A stretch of DNA of 64,000 bases, from assembly GCF_030053775.1 (NCBI RefSeq), contig NZ_CP125669.1, positions 1,173,962 through 1,237,961 of the forward strand, read 5' to 3'. The position numbers and the translations under genes were made by a program. The notes beneath the pieces were generated by a model, which was not told the origin of the DNA, did no database searches, and saw nothing but the letters and a program-made list of their open reading frames with translations. Position 1 is the stretch's first letter. Every line of letters begins with the position of its first letter. Origin of the DNA: Acinetobacter corruptisaponis. GTDB taxonomy: Bacteria > Pseudomonadota > Gammaproteobacteria > Pseudomonadales > Moraxellaceae. Below, one piece after another: positions 16,555 through 25,148 of the stretch.

Positions 16555-16561
16555 ATGGGAA

Positions 16562-18265
16562 TTAAACTTTCAACCAACGATCAAGTTTATTCTGATCTTC
16601 AATTTTCAACTCAATGGTGGTTAGTGCGTTTTCTCCACCCGAAATTTCAAACCGCAACAACTCATCACGGCGGAAAGCATAAACCGTAAACGTTCCCTGC
16701 TGTTTTGCATATTTCGCCAGAAGCTTTTCTGATGCTTTAATACCATCAATCGCAAGGATCACATCATTGGCAGACAGTCCAGCTTTTGCAGCAGCACTGT
16801 CACGGCGAACTTGCTGAATCATCACACCCTCAGCCTTATCCACGATTTTTAAACCAAATGGCAGCGCCTTGTCATTTTTAAGGCCATAACTTAAACCAAA
16901 CTCAGGCAAAAGCTGATCCAGCGGCAACTCAGCTGTGGTATTGACCAAATGATTGATTTGCTCAACCCAGTTATCCCCTGTCAGTTCATGACACAACTCA
17001 AAAATGCTAAGTTCATTGACCTGAATCCCTTTTTGGGCATTTTCATATAAACGACGCATCAAGGCATCAAGGTTTGAACCACGCAAACGCAGCCCCAAGT
17101 CCAGACAAAGCGCCACCAGACTGCCTTTGTTGTAGTAACTGGTGCCTGCATTGTTTGAGTTTTCATCCTGACGATAGAACTTGATCCATGCATCAAAACT
17201 GGACTCTGAAACAGACTGGAGCAGACGTCCTGGATTCTGTAAATAGCGGTCAATCTGTGCCTTTAATAAATCCAGATAGGATTTCTGCGAAATCACCCCA
17301 CTACGCAGCAAAATCAGGTCATCATAATAAGAAGTAAAACCTTCAAATATCCAGAGTAAGCTGGTGTAGCCCTCTTTGTGCAAATCATAATGGGCAAAAT
17401 TTTCAGGACGTATAAATTTCACCAGCCATGAATGGAAATATTCATGGCTACATAAGCCCAGAAAACGTTGATAGTCTTTGGAAGGTTCCTGTGTTTCATG
17501 CTCTTTCGGCAAGTCATCACGTGGGGTGATCAGGCTGGTACTATTGCAATGTTCCAGACCACCATAACTATTGCCCGTTGCCATGGTCATAAAGGTATAG
17601 TTTTGAAATGGTGCTGAACCGAACAGATTAATTTCAGCCTGACAAATCTTCTCAATATCTGCCTGTAAACGATCCAAATTGGTATTGTGCTTGCCTGAAA
17701 TCACAAACTCATGCGGAATGCCATTGGCTTCAAAGCTAAAACGGCTTTGTTCAGCCAGCTCAAATGGACTGTCAATCAGTTGGTCATAATTATTTGCTTT
17801 TAAGGTGAAGCGTCCCTTGACCAGACTTTTACTTGGCAGTCCCGTGGCAATCTGGAAATGCCTGAGTTCATCAGGCAGGAAAATTTCAACCTCACAAGGT
17901 GACTGTTCCTGATCTTGCAGACCTAAACAGACACAGGCAGGATTGACATACAAACGGGTTTGATCAACATACGCCCCACGCACCGATAAATCATAGGCAT
18001 AGACATCATACTCAACCGTAATCAATTCATGGTCGTTATTGAACAAACGCCAGCGGTTTTTCTCGGTTTTTTTAATGCTGAGTAAACGCCCTGCTTCATC
18101 AGAAGCCTGAACCGATTCAATATGTTTTGAGAACTCACGGATCAGGTAGCTACCTGGAATCCAGGTCGGCAACCATAGCTCCTGATTGGGATTGGCAAGG
18201 AAACGCAGGGTCACATGAATAAGGTGTTGGCGATAATCGTCGAACTCAATTTGATAGTGCAACAT
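16562..18265 (-). CDS. M61 family aminopeptidase with PDZ domain
   Basis: 567 residues. The N-terminal beta-rich domain begins MLHYQIEFDDYRQHLIHVTLRF and has LWLPTWIPGSYLIREFSKHI, the M61 signature. The zinc site HEYFH (HExxH) lies in GLCSHEYFHSWLVKFIRPENF, near residue 273, with a downstream glutamate in WIFEGFTSYYDDL. A C-terminal PDZ domain (about residues 450-540) includes RRDSAAAKAGLSANDVILAIDG. Known: M61 enzymes such as the Sphingomonas glycyl aminopeptidase cleave N-terminal Gly or Ala. There is no signal peptide, so a cytoplasmic location is likely. It is divergent from dacC with about 170 bp between them. Confidence 0.88.
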   Translation of the reverse strand: MLHYQIEFDDYRQHLIHVTLRFLANPNQELWLPTWIPGSYLIREFSKHIESVQASDEAGRLLSIKKTEKNRWRLFNNDHELITVEYDVYAYDLSVRGAYVDQTRLYVNPACVCLGLQDQEQSPCEVEIFLPDELRHFQIATGLPSKSLVKGRFTLKANNYDQLIDSPFELAEQSRFSFEANGIPHEFVISGKHNTNLDRLQADIEKICQAEINLFGSAPFQNYTFMTMATGNSYGGLEHCNSTSLITPRDDLPKEHETQEPSKDYQRFLGLCSHEYFHSWLVKFIRPENFAHYDLHKEGYTSLLWIFEGFTSYYDDLILLRSGVISQKSYLDLLKAQIDRYLQNPGRLLQSVSESSFDAWIKFYRQDENSNNAGTSYYNKGSLVALCLDLGLRLRGSNLDALMRRLYENAQKGIQVNELSIFELCHELTGDNWVEQINHLVNTTAELPLDQLLPEFGLSYGLKNDKALPFGLKIVDKAEGVMIQQVRRDSAAAKAGLSANDVILAIDGIKASEKLLAKYAKQQGTFTVYAFRRDELLRFEISGGENALTTIELKIEDQNKLDRWLKV

Positions 18266-18435
18266 AGCTTTAGATCGTAAAAATAAGACTCACTTCACAC
18301 AGCTTAGCATTTTTTTACAAAGTCATGCGTAGATGTCTTAATTGTCTGCAAAAGTTGCTAGATTCTTCAACAAAAAAGTCATAGCATGCTTTTTTCGCAT
18401 TCCATGCCACTGGATCGGCAGCACAAGGTGTTTAC

Positions 18436-19758
18436 GTGAAATTTATCCTCTCCCTGTTTACGTTGTTTAGCTTCATCTGTACCCATCTCGCACATGCCAA
18501 TTTACTGAATATCGCACCTGAATCGGTGGAAGCGCAGGCATGGTCAATTATGGATGCCCAGTCAGGCCAGGTCATTGCTGAACATAATAGCCACGTACAA
18601 CGTGCCCCAGCCTCATTGACTAAAATGATGGTGGCCTACATTACCCTCAAGGAAATTGAAGCTGGAAAATTGCGTAAGGAAGAGGTGCTAACGGCTACAC
18701 CTGTGGTCAGTACCGTGATGTGGGATGAATCGCAAATGTATCTGAAAGAGGGTGAGCAGATTTCGGTTGATCAGTTACTTGCTGGCTTAATCGTCATGTC
18801 TGCCAACGATGCCGCTGTCACCCTTGCCGAAAAGATTTCAGGCAGTGTGCCTGAGTTTGTTGCCCGCATGAATCGGGAAGCACAGGCCTTGGGAATGAAA
18901 GATACCCATTTCAGCAATCCTGCTGGTATCACCATGACTGACCATTATTCAACGGCGGCAGATCTAGGCTTGCTGGCAAAGGCCATCGTCAAGCAAACAC
19001 CTGAATACCTACATTATTCAAAAATGCCAAGCTTTAGCTATAACCAGCGTTTTCACCATGCCACCAATTTTGCATTAAAGCTTGACCCTACGGCGGACGG
19101 TTTAAAAACAGGTTATACCAAGGCTGCTGGCTATAATCTGGCCTTGACTGCGGAACGTCCAACCTTTAATCCACACGTTGATAAACGTCGTTTGATCGTG
19201 GTTGTGTTAGGTACACCCAGTGCGGTGAAACGTGCCGAAGTTGCACATAAATTAATGGACCTGGCTTACACCTATACCCGTGATGAGGAAGTGATTCCAA
19301 AGCAAAGACTGATTGCTGAACTGCCTGTGATTAAATCGACCCTAAAAATGTTTAAGGTCGAAACCCAGCACCCAACCATTGTCACCACCTCACTATATGA
19401 TCAGGCAACGCCAATTGACCTCAATAGTTATGATGTGCTGACCCAGCGCATCCATCTAGTTGATGCAAACCAGCAGGTCAGCACAGTTGAACCACTGCAA
19501 ACCACCAATACCCATATCAACATTGAGTTGAATGAACAGCATTTGACTGCACCTTTAACCCAGGTCATGAATCTGGCAACCGTGTCGATCTACCAAAATA
19601 ACCAGTTGATCCGTAGTTTACAGATTGAAAATGATGTGCAGATTGAGGAAGCAAGTATTTTTCAGAAAGTCATGATCTGGTTTGCAAACCTGTTTTCGTT
19701 ATTTTCAACACAGGATTCTTCCAAGACTGCCAAACTCTACCCACTAAATCAAGGTTAA
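18436..19758 (+). CDS. dacC: D-alanyl-D-alanine carboxypeptidase (PBP5/6)
   Basis: 440 residues. A signal peptide (MKFILSLFTLFSFICTHLAHA) directs export. The three penicillin-binding motifs are present and in order: SLTK (SxxK), SAND (SxN) and KTG in DGLKTGYTKAAGYN. A PBP5-type beta domain follows, then an amphipathic C-terminal helix (IFQKVMIWFANLFSLFS) that would anchor the enzyme to the outer face of the inner membrane. It removes the terminal D-Ala from pentapeptide stems of peptidoglycan. The C-terminal extension after the helix is short and polar. It is a single gene; ndh follows about 90 bp later. Confidence 0.93.
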   Translation: MKFILSLFTLFSFICTHLAHANLLNIAPESVEAQAWSIMDAQSGQVIAEHNSHVQRAPASLTKMMVAYITLKEIEAGKLRKEEVLTATPVVSTVMWDESQMYLKEGEQISVDQLLAGLIVMSANDAAVTLAEKISGSVPEFVARMNREAQALGMKDTHFSNPAGITMTDHYSTAADLGLLAKAIVKQTPEYLHYSKMPSFSYNQRFHHATNFALKLDPTADGLKTGYTKAAGYNLALTAERPTFNPHVDKRRLIVVVLGTPSAVKRAEVAHKLMDLAYTYTRDEEVIPKQRLIAELPVIKSTLKMFKVETQHPTIVTTSLYDQATPIDLNSYDVLTQRIHLVDANQQVSTVEPLQTTNTHINIELNEQHLTAPLTQVMNLATVSIYQNNQLIRSLQIENDVQIEEASIFQKVMIWFANLFSLFSTQDSSKTAKLYPLNQG

Positions 19759-19851
19759 AAACAGACTATTTTGCTCAAGATTTACCATACAGCCTTGTAT
19801 GCAAGGATGGCATAATCCAGTCATCCTTTCACAAAAATAATGAGGCTCATC

Positions 19852-21138
19852 ATGAGCAAAACCTTACATCATATCGTAATCGTGGGTGGTGGCGCAGGTG
19901 GTTTGGAACTTGCGACACAACTGGGTGAACGTTTTGGCAGGAAAAAGAAAGCCAGAATCACACTGGTTGACCAAAATCTGACCCACATCTGGAAGCCCCT
20001 GCTCCACGAAATTGCTGCTGGCTCTCTCAATCCCCACGAAGAACAAACCAATTACTTTGCCCATGCGGAAAAGCACCATTTTGAATTTGTACTAGGCACC
20101 CTGCTGGATGTCAACAAAGATCAAAAGCAGATTACCCTTTCCCCTCCCCAGCTTTCCAAAGAACACACCCCACTGATCCAAAAGCTGGGTTACGATACTC
20201 TGGTGATTGCGGTAGGTTCTGTCTCCAACGATTTTGGCACCGAGGGGGTACGTGAATATTGTCACTTCCTTGATAGTCGTCAGCAAGCGGATATTTTCCA
20301 GCAGGACTTGTTCCATCTTTATATTGAAGCGCAAAACCATTCGGCTGAGCGTGCGCTGAACATCGGTATTGTGGGTGCGGGTGCCACAGGTGTGGAACTG
20401 GCGGCGGAACTGATCGAAACCACCAAAAACTTCTACCGTTATGGCCTAAAGAAAATTGATCCAAAGCAGGTCAAAATCACCCTGATTGAAGCATCTGACC
20501 GCATCCTGCCTGCACTGAATGAAAAAACCGCAGCGCATAGTGCCAAGCAACTCAGGAAAATGGGCATCGAGATTCTGACCGAGCATAAAGTGCAAAAGGT
20601 GGATAAATCCAATGTCTACTTTAGCAATGGTGATGTATTACATTCCGATATCACCGTATGGGCGGCAGGTGTAAAAGCACCGAAAGTTCTGGAAGCATTA
20701 ACCGATTTTAAACGTGACAAGATCAACCGTCTAATGGTGTATGCAACACTGCAAACCTATTCTGATCCAAACGTGTTTGCCTTTGGTGACTGTGCCAACT
20801 GCCAACTGGATGGCCGTCAGCCACCACTTGGCCCACGCGCACAGGTTGCCAGCCAGCAAGCAACTTTTCTGGTGGATGCGATGGCGGCCCGTTTATCTGG
20901 CTCACCACAACCCATGTTCACCTTTAACGACAAGGGATCACTGGTTTCATTGAGCCGTAATCAGGCGGTGGGAGAATTGCTTGGTGATGTCAGCGTACAG
21001 GGATTTATTGCAAAAACCATGTATGTATCACTATACCGACTGCATCAGGCCAATATTCATGGCTACACCCAGGCTGGGGCGTTGACCGTGAAAGATTTCC
21101 TGACCCGCCGTGTACGTCCAAAAATTAAGCTTTATTGA
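19852..21138 (+). CDS. ndh: Type II NADH dehydrogenase (NDH-2)
   Basis: 428 residues from the ATG at 19852, which has GAGG 6 bases upstream; an ATG-less extension is not needed. Two Rossmann folds are visible: HIVIVGGGAGGLELATQLG for FAD at the N-terminus and IGIVGAGATGVELAAEL for NADH near residue 174. VWAAGVKAPKVLE and VFAFGDCAN complete the FAD pattern. The C-terminal region (KTMYVSLYRLHQANIHGY) contains the amphipathic membrane-binding helices. It passes electrons from NADH to quinone without pumping protons. There is no operon partner: about 100 bp separates it from the FKBP gene. Confidence 0.93.
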   Translation: MSKTLHHIVIVGGGAGGLELATQLGERFGRKKKARITLVDQNLTHIWKPLLHEIAAGSLNPHEEQTNYFAHAEKHHFEFVLGTLLDVNKDQKQITLSPPQLSKEHTPLIQKLGYDTLVIAVGSVSNDFGTEGVREYCHFLDSRQQADIFQQDLFHLYIEAQNHSAERALNIGIVGAGATGVELAAELIETTKNFYRYGLKKIDPKQVKITLIEASDRILPALNEKTAAHSAKQLRKMGIEILTEHKVQKVDKSNVYFSNGDVLHSDITVWAAGVKAPKVLEALTDFKRDKINRLMVYATLQTYSDPNVFAFGDCANCQLDGRQPPLGPRAQVASQQATFLVDAMAARLSGSPQPMFTFNDKGSLVSLSRNQAVGELLGDVSVQGFIAKTMYVSLYRLHQANIHGYTQAGALTVKDFLTRRVRPKIKLY

Positions 21139-21263
21139 GTTGAAATTTAAAATTTCACTCCCATTTATAACTAAATCGTTTCAAAAAGTGGAAAATAGTC
21201 AACAAAAGCTATTTTTCACTTTATGATATACAGTTAAAACTATTGATGACATGGATTCAAAAC

Positions 21264-21746
21264 ATGACTGCTATTGCAAATAACCACGTGGTTTCATTCC
21301 ACTACACTTTAACAAACGCTGAGGGTGAAACACTTGATCAATCTCAAGGTGAACCACTTGCATATTTGCACGGTGCGGGCAACATCATTCCTGGTTTAGA
21401 AAATGCACTTACAGGTAAAACAGTAGGTGAAAAATTTACTGTAAATGTTCCAGCTGCTGAAGGTTATGGTGAATACAATCCAGACTTAGTTCAAGAAGTT
21501 CCAGCACAAATGTTCCAGGGCGTGGATAACATCCAGCCTGGTATGCAGTTTCAGGCACAAACTGATGATGGCGTTCAAATCGTAACTGTTAAGGCCATTG
21601 AAGGCGACAACGTGATCGTTGACGCAAACTTCCCACTTGCTGGTCAAGACCTGACTTTTGAAGTTGAAATCATTGAAATTCGTGATGCATCTCAAGAAGA
21701 GCTTGATCATGGCCACGTTCACGGTGCAGGTGGTCACCACCACTAA
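21264..21746 (+). CDS. slyD: FKBP-type peptidyl-prolyl isomerase, SlyD-like
   Basis: 160 residues from the ATG at 21264; an ATG at 21246 would add six residues and neither has a strong ribosome binding site. The FKBP halves flank an inserted IF domain: VSFHYTLTNAEGETLDQS, YLHGAGNIIPGLENALTG, then EGYGEYNPDLVQEVPAQMF, and FEVEIIEIRDAS. The C-terminus HGHVHGAGGHHH is histidine-rich, as in SlyD, where it binds nickel. It acts as a cytoplasmic chaperone and prolyl isomerase. Its tail is short, so a strong role in Ni delivery is doubtful. Confidence 0.88.
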   Translation: MTAIANNHVVSFHYTLTNAEGETLDQSQGEPLAYLHGAGNIIPGLENALTGKTVGEKFTVNVPAAEGYGEYNPDLVQEVPAQMFQGVDNIQPGMQFQAQTDDGVQIVTVKAIEGDNVIVDANFPLAGQDLTFEVEIIEIRDASQEELDHGHVHGAGGHHH

Positions 21747-21771
21747 TTCATTTTTAAATGAATTGATTAAG

Positions 21772-21795
21772 GCAAAGCTTCGGCTTTGCTTTTTT
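21772..21795 (+). terminator. slyD terminator
   Basis: GCAAAGC-TTCG-GCTTTGC followed by TTTTTTATT. A UUCG-loop hairpin with T-run, 25 bases after the stop. Confidence 0.92.
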
Positions 21796-21868
21796 ATTGC
21801 CTGATACTTTTATAAAATAGAAAAATCGCTTAACTTCAATGGGATTCTCTTCTCTTGATATTCTGTCT

Positions 21869-23311
21869 ATGTCCCATGCCTATCAACTAATCTGGTTTCG
21901 TCAGGACCTTAGAACCCATGATCATGCTGCACTTTGGCATGCAACGCAGGCTGGTCAGTGTATTGCACTAGTGATTCTGTCACCTGAACAATGGCAACAA
22001 CATGACGATGCCTCCATCAAGATCGAGTTTTATCTCCGTCAGCTACAACAATTAAAACAGCAGCTTACTACCCTTAACATCCCATTAATCATCCAGCATA
22101 TTCCTCTATGGAAAGATGTAGCCAATTTTTTTACAGACCTTATCCAGCGCATAAATATCGGCAATGTCTATGCCAATATTGAACTGGGCGTAAATGAATT
22201 AAAGCGTGACCATGATGTACAGGAAGTATTAAACCAGCAGCAAAAAGAACTGCTCCTGTTTCATGACCGTACATTATTCCCGATCCGTTCCATTCGCAAT
22301 CAGTCCAACCTGCCTTATCAGGTTTTTGGGGCATTCAAGAAAACCTGTTATCAGCGTTTACAACATGGATTGCCCCAGTGTTATCCATTGCCTGACGCTC
22401 AGCAACCGATTGCAGAGGATTTCTCATTTTTTAACCAAGCCAACCTGACCACTCTACAACAAGCCTATACCTCAACGCTTGAGCAAAACATGATTGATCA
22501 TTGGCCTGTTGGAGAGACATACGCATTAGATTTATTAGATGAGTTTGTAGGGAAAAGGTTGAGTAACTATAAACAAGCGCGAGACTTCCCAGCACAAGTG
22601 GGCACCAGTCAACTTTCAGCCTACCTGAATATTGGCATTCTTTCCATCCGTCAATGTATTCAGGCACTGTTTAGGCAACAACATGGGGATTTTGTCATTC
22701 AGTCTGAAAGCCAGCAGGTGTGGCTGGATGAGCTGTTATGGCGCGAGTTTTATCAGCATATCCTGTTTGATTTTCCACAGGTTTCCAAACATCTTCCCTT
22801 TAAATCCTCAACACAGAATATCCCGTGGCGTGATGACCCAATTGCGCTGGAACAGTGGCAACAGGGAAACACAGGCATTCCAATTGTGGATGCGGGCATG
22901 CGTCAACTACTGGCAACAGGCTGGATGCATAATCGGGTGCGGATGATCTGCGCCATGTTTTTAAGCAAAAACCTACTTATCGACTGGCGTAAAGGTGAAC
23001 AATGGTTTATGCAACATTTGGTTGATGGCGACTTGGCGGCAAACAATGGTGGCTGGCAATGGTGTGCCTCGACAGGCACTGATGCGGTTCCCTATTTTCG
23101 GGTATTCAACCCAATCAGCCAATCATTAAAATTTGATCCGAACGGCGACTACATTCGTCAATGGGTGCCTGAACTCGCTGATCTGGATGCAAAAACCATA
23201 CATGAACCTTATGCCAATCCTAGGATTCAGAATCTGGACTACCCTGTACCAATTGTGGATTTAAAGACCAGCCGCACACGGGCAATTGAGACCTTTAAGA
23301 CATATTTATAA
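21869..23311 (+). CDS. phrB: Deoxyribodipyrimidine photolyase
   Basis: 480 residues from the ATG at 21869 (MSHAYQLIWFRQDLRTHDH), chosen because photolyases start a few residues before the LxWFRxDLR motif; an ATG at 21839 is possible. The N-terminal antenna domain is followed by the FAD-binding helical domain: LSNYKQARDFPAQVGTSQLSAYLNIGILS, WLDELLWREFYQHI, MHNRVRMICAMFLSKNLLIDW, and GDLAANNGGWQWCASTGTDAVPYFRVFNP. The tryptophans of the electron-transfer chain are in place. It repairs cyclobutane pyrimidine dimers with blue light. Confidence 0.95.
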   Translation: MSHAYQLIWFRQDLRTHDHAALWHATQAGQCIALVILSPEQWQQHDDASIKIEFYLRQLQQLKQQLTTLNIPLIIQHIPLWKDVANFFTDLIQRINIGNVYANIELGVNELKRDHDVQEVLNQQQKELLLFHDRTLFPIRSIRNQSNLPYQVFGAFKKTCYQRLQHGLPQCYPLPDAQQPIAEDFSFFNQANLTTLQQAYTSTLEQNMIDHWPVGETYALDLLDEFVGKRLSNYKQARDFPAQVGTSQLSAYLNIGILSIRQCIQALFRQQHGDFVIQSESQQVWLDELLWREFYQHILFDFPQVSKHLPFKSSTQNIPWRDDPIALEQWQQGNTGIPIVDAGMRQLLATGWMHNRVRMICAMFLSKNLLIDWRKGEQWFMQHLVDGDLAANNGGWQWCASTGTDAVPYFRVFNPISQSLKFDPNGDYIRQWVPELADLDAKTIHEPYANPRIQNLDYPVPIVDLKTSRTRAIETFKTYL

Positions 23312-23330
23312 TCATTTAACGGCTACTGCC

Positions 23331-23351
23331 GAAATGGAACCCTTCCATTTC
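23331..23351 (+). terminator. Hairpin after phrB
   Basis: Perfect 9-bp stem GAAATGGAA-CCC-TTCCATTTC, 20 bases past the phrB stop. The following T-tract is weak. Confidence 0.6.
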
Positions 23352-23451
23352 TTAACATATCAATATAGACAGAACAAACTGTATGTTACTGTTTATGCAA
23401 TTAAATTCTAAAAATGAATAACATAAAACCTAACGAACCCATAATCCAATA

Positions 23452-24243
23452 ATGTTACATTGGTCACAAAACAGATTTAATAAAATTATAAGCCCCATGC
23501 AAAAGAACCCTGCACCAGCACTCGTCTTATGGATTATTTTAGCCCAAGTATTCATGGGAATTGTTGCATACGAGTGGTTGCCAGCAACCTATCGTGGAAG
23601 CTGGATATTGTTACTGATTTTGCTGATCTCTGGTGCTTTTCTGAATATAGGAATGGCACTTATTCTGGGTTTGGTCGCGTTTGTGGGTATGGCTGTTTAT
23701 TTCTCGTTTGATCTCGCCAATCAAACCTATATCGAAAGGCAATTGCTACTTTTGTTTGTTATTCCAATTGCGCCAATTTTCCTGAGTGCGATACGCCATA
23801 ATATCCAGAATGCGCTGAGAACCTATCGGGCAATCCAGAGCTACGACCGCAATTACCAGCATGATATTTTACCACTTACGGCGCTCAACCATTTTCAGGT
23901 CGAACTGAGAAAACTGTTAAAGCTCACGCATAAAGACCACTATACAGTTTACACCACCCACATCAACAATGCCCTGCTGATCCGTGAGATGCTGGGTGAG
24001 GATGTCTGGAAAGAAACCCAGAACCAGATCATGGCCATTCTCTCCACCGACCACAACAACGTGATTTACCACTTTATCAATGAACAGTTGAGTGAAATCA
24101 GGAGTATTGTGATTCATGAGGCCAAACCTACGGATGATCAGTCTCCCCCACAGTTTATACAGGAATTGCAGGCCCTCAGCGTACTCAAGCTACAGATTGA
24201 ACACCATAAGGAATCCCTACCTCCAACTGTGGGGGTGACTTGA
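23452..24243 (+). CDS. Membrane protein with a degenerate GGDEF-like domain, first gene of the exopolysaccharide operon
   Basis: 263 residues. About four hydrophobic segments occupy residues 22-115 (LVLWIILAQVFMGIVAYEWL; SWILLLILLISGAFLNIGMA; LILGLVAFVGMAVYFSF; LLLLFVIPIAPIFL). The soluble half follows the layout of a GGDEF domain: HDILPLTALNHFQVEL resembles the D-x-LT-x-L-x-N-R-x-x-F entry, HINNALLIREMLGEDVWKE resembles the D-x-F-K-x-x-N-D-x-x-G-H-x-x-GD helix, and NVIYHFINEQL sits where GGDEF should be. All catalytic residues are missing, so it cannot make c-di-GMP; at most it binds a nucleotide or a partner. Its stop overlaps the next start (TGATG). Inference: a sensory or regulatory subunit of the locus. 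Confidence 0.6.
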   Translation: MLHWSQNRFNKIISPMQKNPAPALVLWIILAQVFMGIVAYEWLPATYRGSWILLLILLISGAFLNIGMALILGLVAFVGMAVYFSFDLANQTYIERQLLLLFVIPIAPIFLSAIRHNIQNALRTYRAIQSYDRNYQHDILPLTALNHFQVELRKLLKLTHKDHYTVYTTHINNALLIREMLGEDVWKETQNQIMAILSTDHNNVIYHFINEQLSEIRSIVIHEAKPTDDQSPPQFIQELQALSVLKLQIEHHKESLPPTVGVT

Positions 24244-25148
24244 TGTCAGTGATTGTCAATATTTGTGGAATGCTCATCGCAACATCGAACTTTCCAGACA
24301 CCACGCTGCAACAGTTTTACCAGCAGTATTATCACTGCAAGATTGAACGTAGTTATGATGAGGCCTCCACCCAAATACAGCCTTCGCAGGCGGTTGCCCA
24401 GTTATTTCCACAGCCACCCACCTGGTGGCCTGTGTTCACCGCTGACCAGTTAAACTCCGAAAGCTTCAGGTTGCTGATCGATCAGGGCATCAAGCCAGGC
24501 GTGATTCTCCCCAATGAATATTTCAGTGTATTGGACTATTTCAGGATTAAAAAAGCGGTCAATGAGGGTGCCATTCCAGTTGCCATCTACCAGATGAAAC
24601 ATTCTAAATATTTTGCCGCAAAAGCCACTTTCTCCACCGCCCTGGGGTTAAGGCCACTTGCGGCGATCATCCAGACAGGCTGGGATGAAAACCTGATTTC
24701 CCAGCCTGCAGGAAGTTATATTGTCCAGAATGATAAGGAGGGAGACCTTGATCTTCCCGCCCGCGCCATTCAGCACCATCAGCACTATTTTTATAGCGCC
24801 ACCACCGATGCGGTACAAAGCTCAGGCTATCAGGTCATCATTAATCCTCCGACAGATATGTCAGTAAACAATATTGAATATCCACACCTTGGGATTTCCT
24901 GGCGCATAAATGGCACTGATTATCAAAGTACTCCAGAACGGGTAAAGACCAATCCCTTTGGTTATTTCCTGATTGCCATGAGTACGGTGGTGATTCCACT
25001 GGACTATATTTTTTCAGCACATTATCCAAGTTTACTCAGCACCTTTGGTAGTTCCATTTCATGGATTTCATTATTACTTGGTGGGTTCTTACTCTTCCTT
25101 TTAATCATTTCCATTATTCGTAGGAGAAGAATAAATGCCCGCGATTGA
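24243..25148 (+). CDS. Unknown protein with C-terminal membrane anchor, exopolysaccharide operon
   Basis: 301 residues from the ATG at 24243, which shares one base with the upstream TGA; coupling is likely. The first about 240 residues are soluble. I see no family motif; ICGMLIATSNF at the start and PTWWPVFTADQLNSESFRLLIDQGIKPGVILPNEYFSVLDYF are distinctive. Two hydrophobic segments close the protein (NPFGYFLIAMSTVVIPLDYIF and SWISLLLGGFLLFLLIISII), followed by a positively charged RRRRINARD that should be cytoplasmic. Its end overlaps the glycosyltransferase gene by 14 bp. Position suggests an accessory subunit of the polymer synthase, but this is inferred from context only. Confidence 0.5.
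   Translation: MSVIVNICGMLIATSNFPDTTLQQFYQQYYHCKIERSYDEASTQIQPSQAVAQLFPQPPTWWPVFTADQLNSESFRLLIDQGIKPGVILPNEYFSVLDYFRIKKAVNEGAIPVAIYQMKHSKYFAAKATFSTALGLRPLAAIIQTGWDENLISQPAGSYIVQNDKEGDLDLPARAIQHHQHYFYSATTDAVQSSGYQVIINPPTDMSVNNIEYPHLGISWRINGTDYQSTPERVKTNPFGYFLIAMSTVVIPLDYIFSAHYPSLLSTFGSSISWISLLLGGFLLFLLIISIIRRRRINARD

Noticed and set aside
16453..16689. 78-codon open frame upstream of the M61 gene end
   Set aside because: It runs through the M61 terminator hairpin and antisense to M61 codons.
20092..20464. Minus-strand open frames opposite ndh
   Set aside because: Antisense shadows of the NDH-2 codons.
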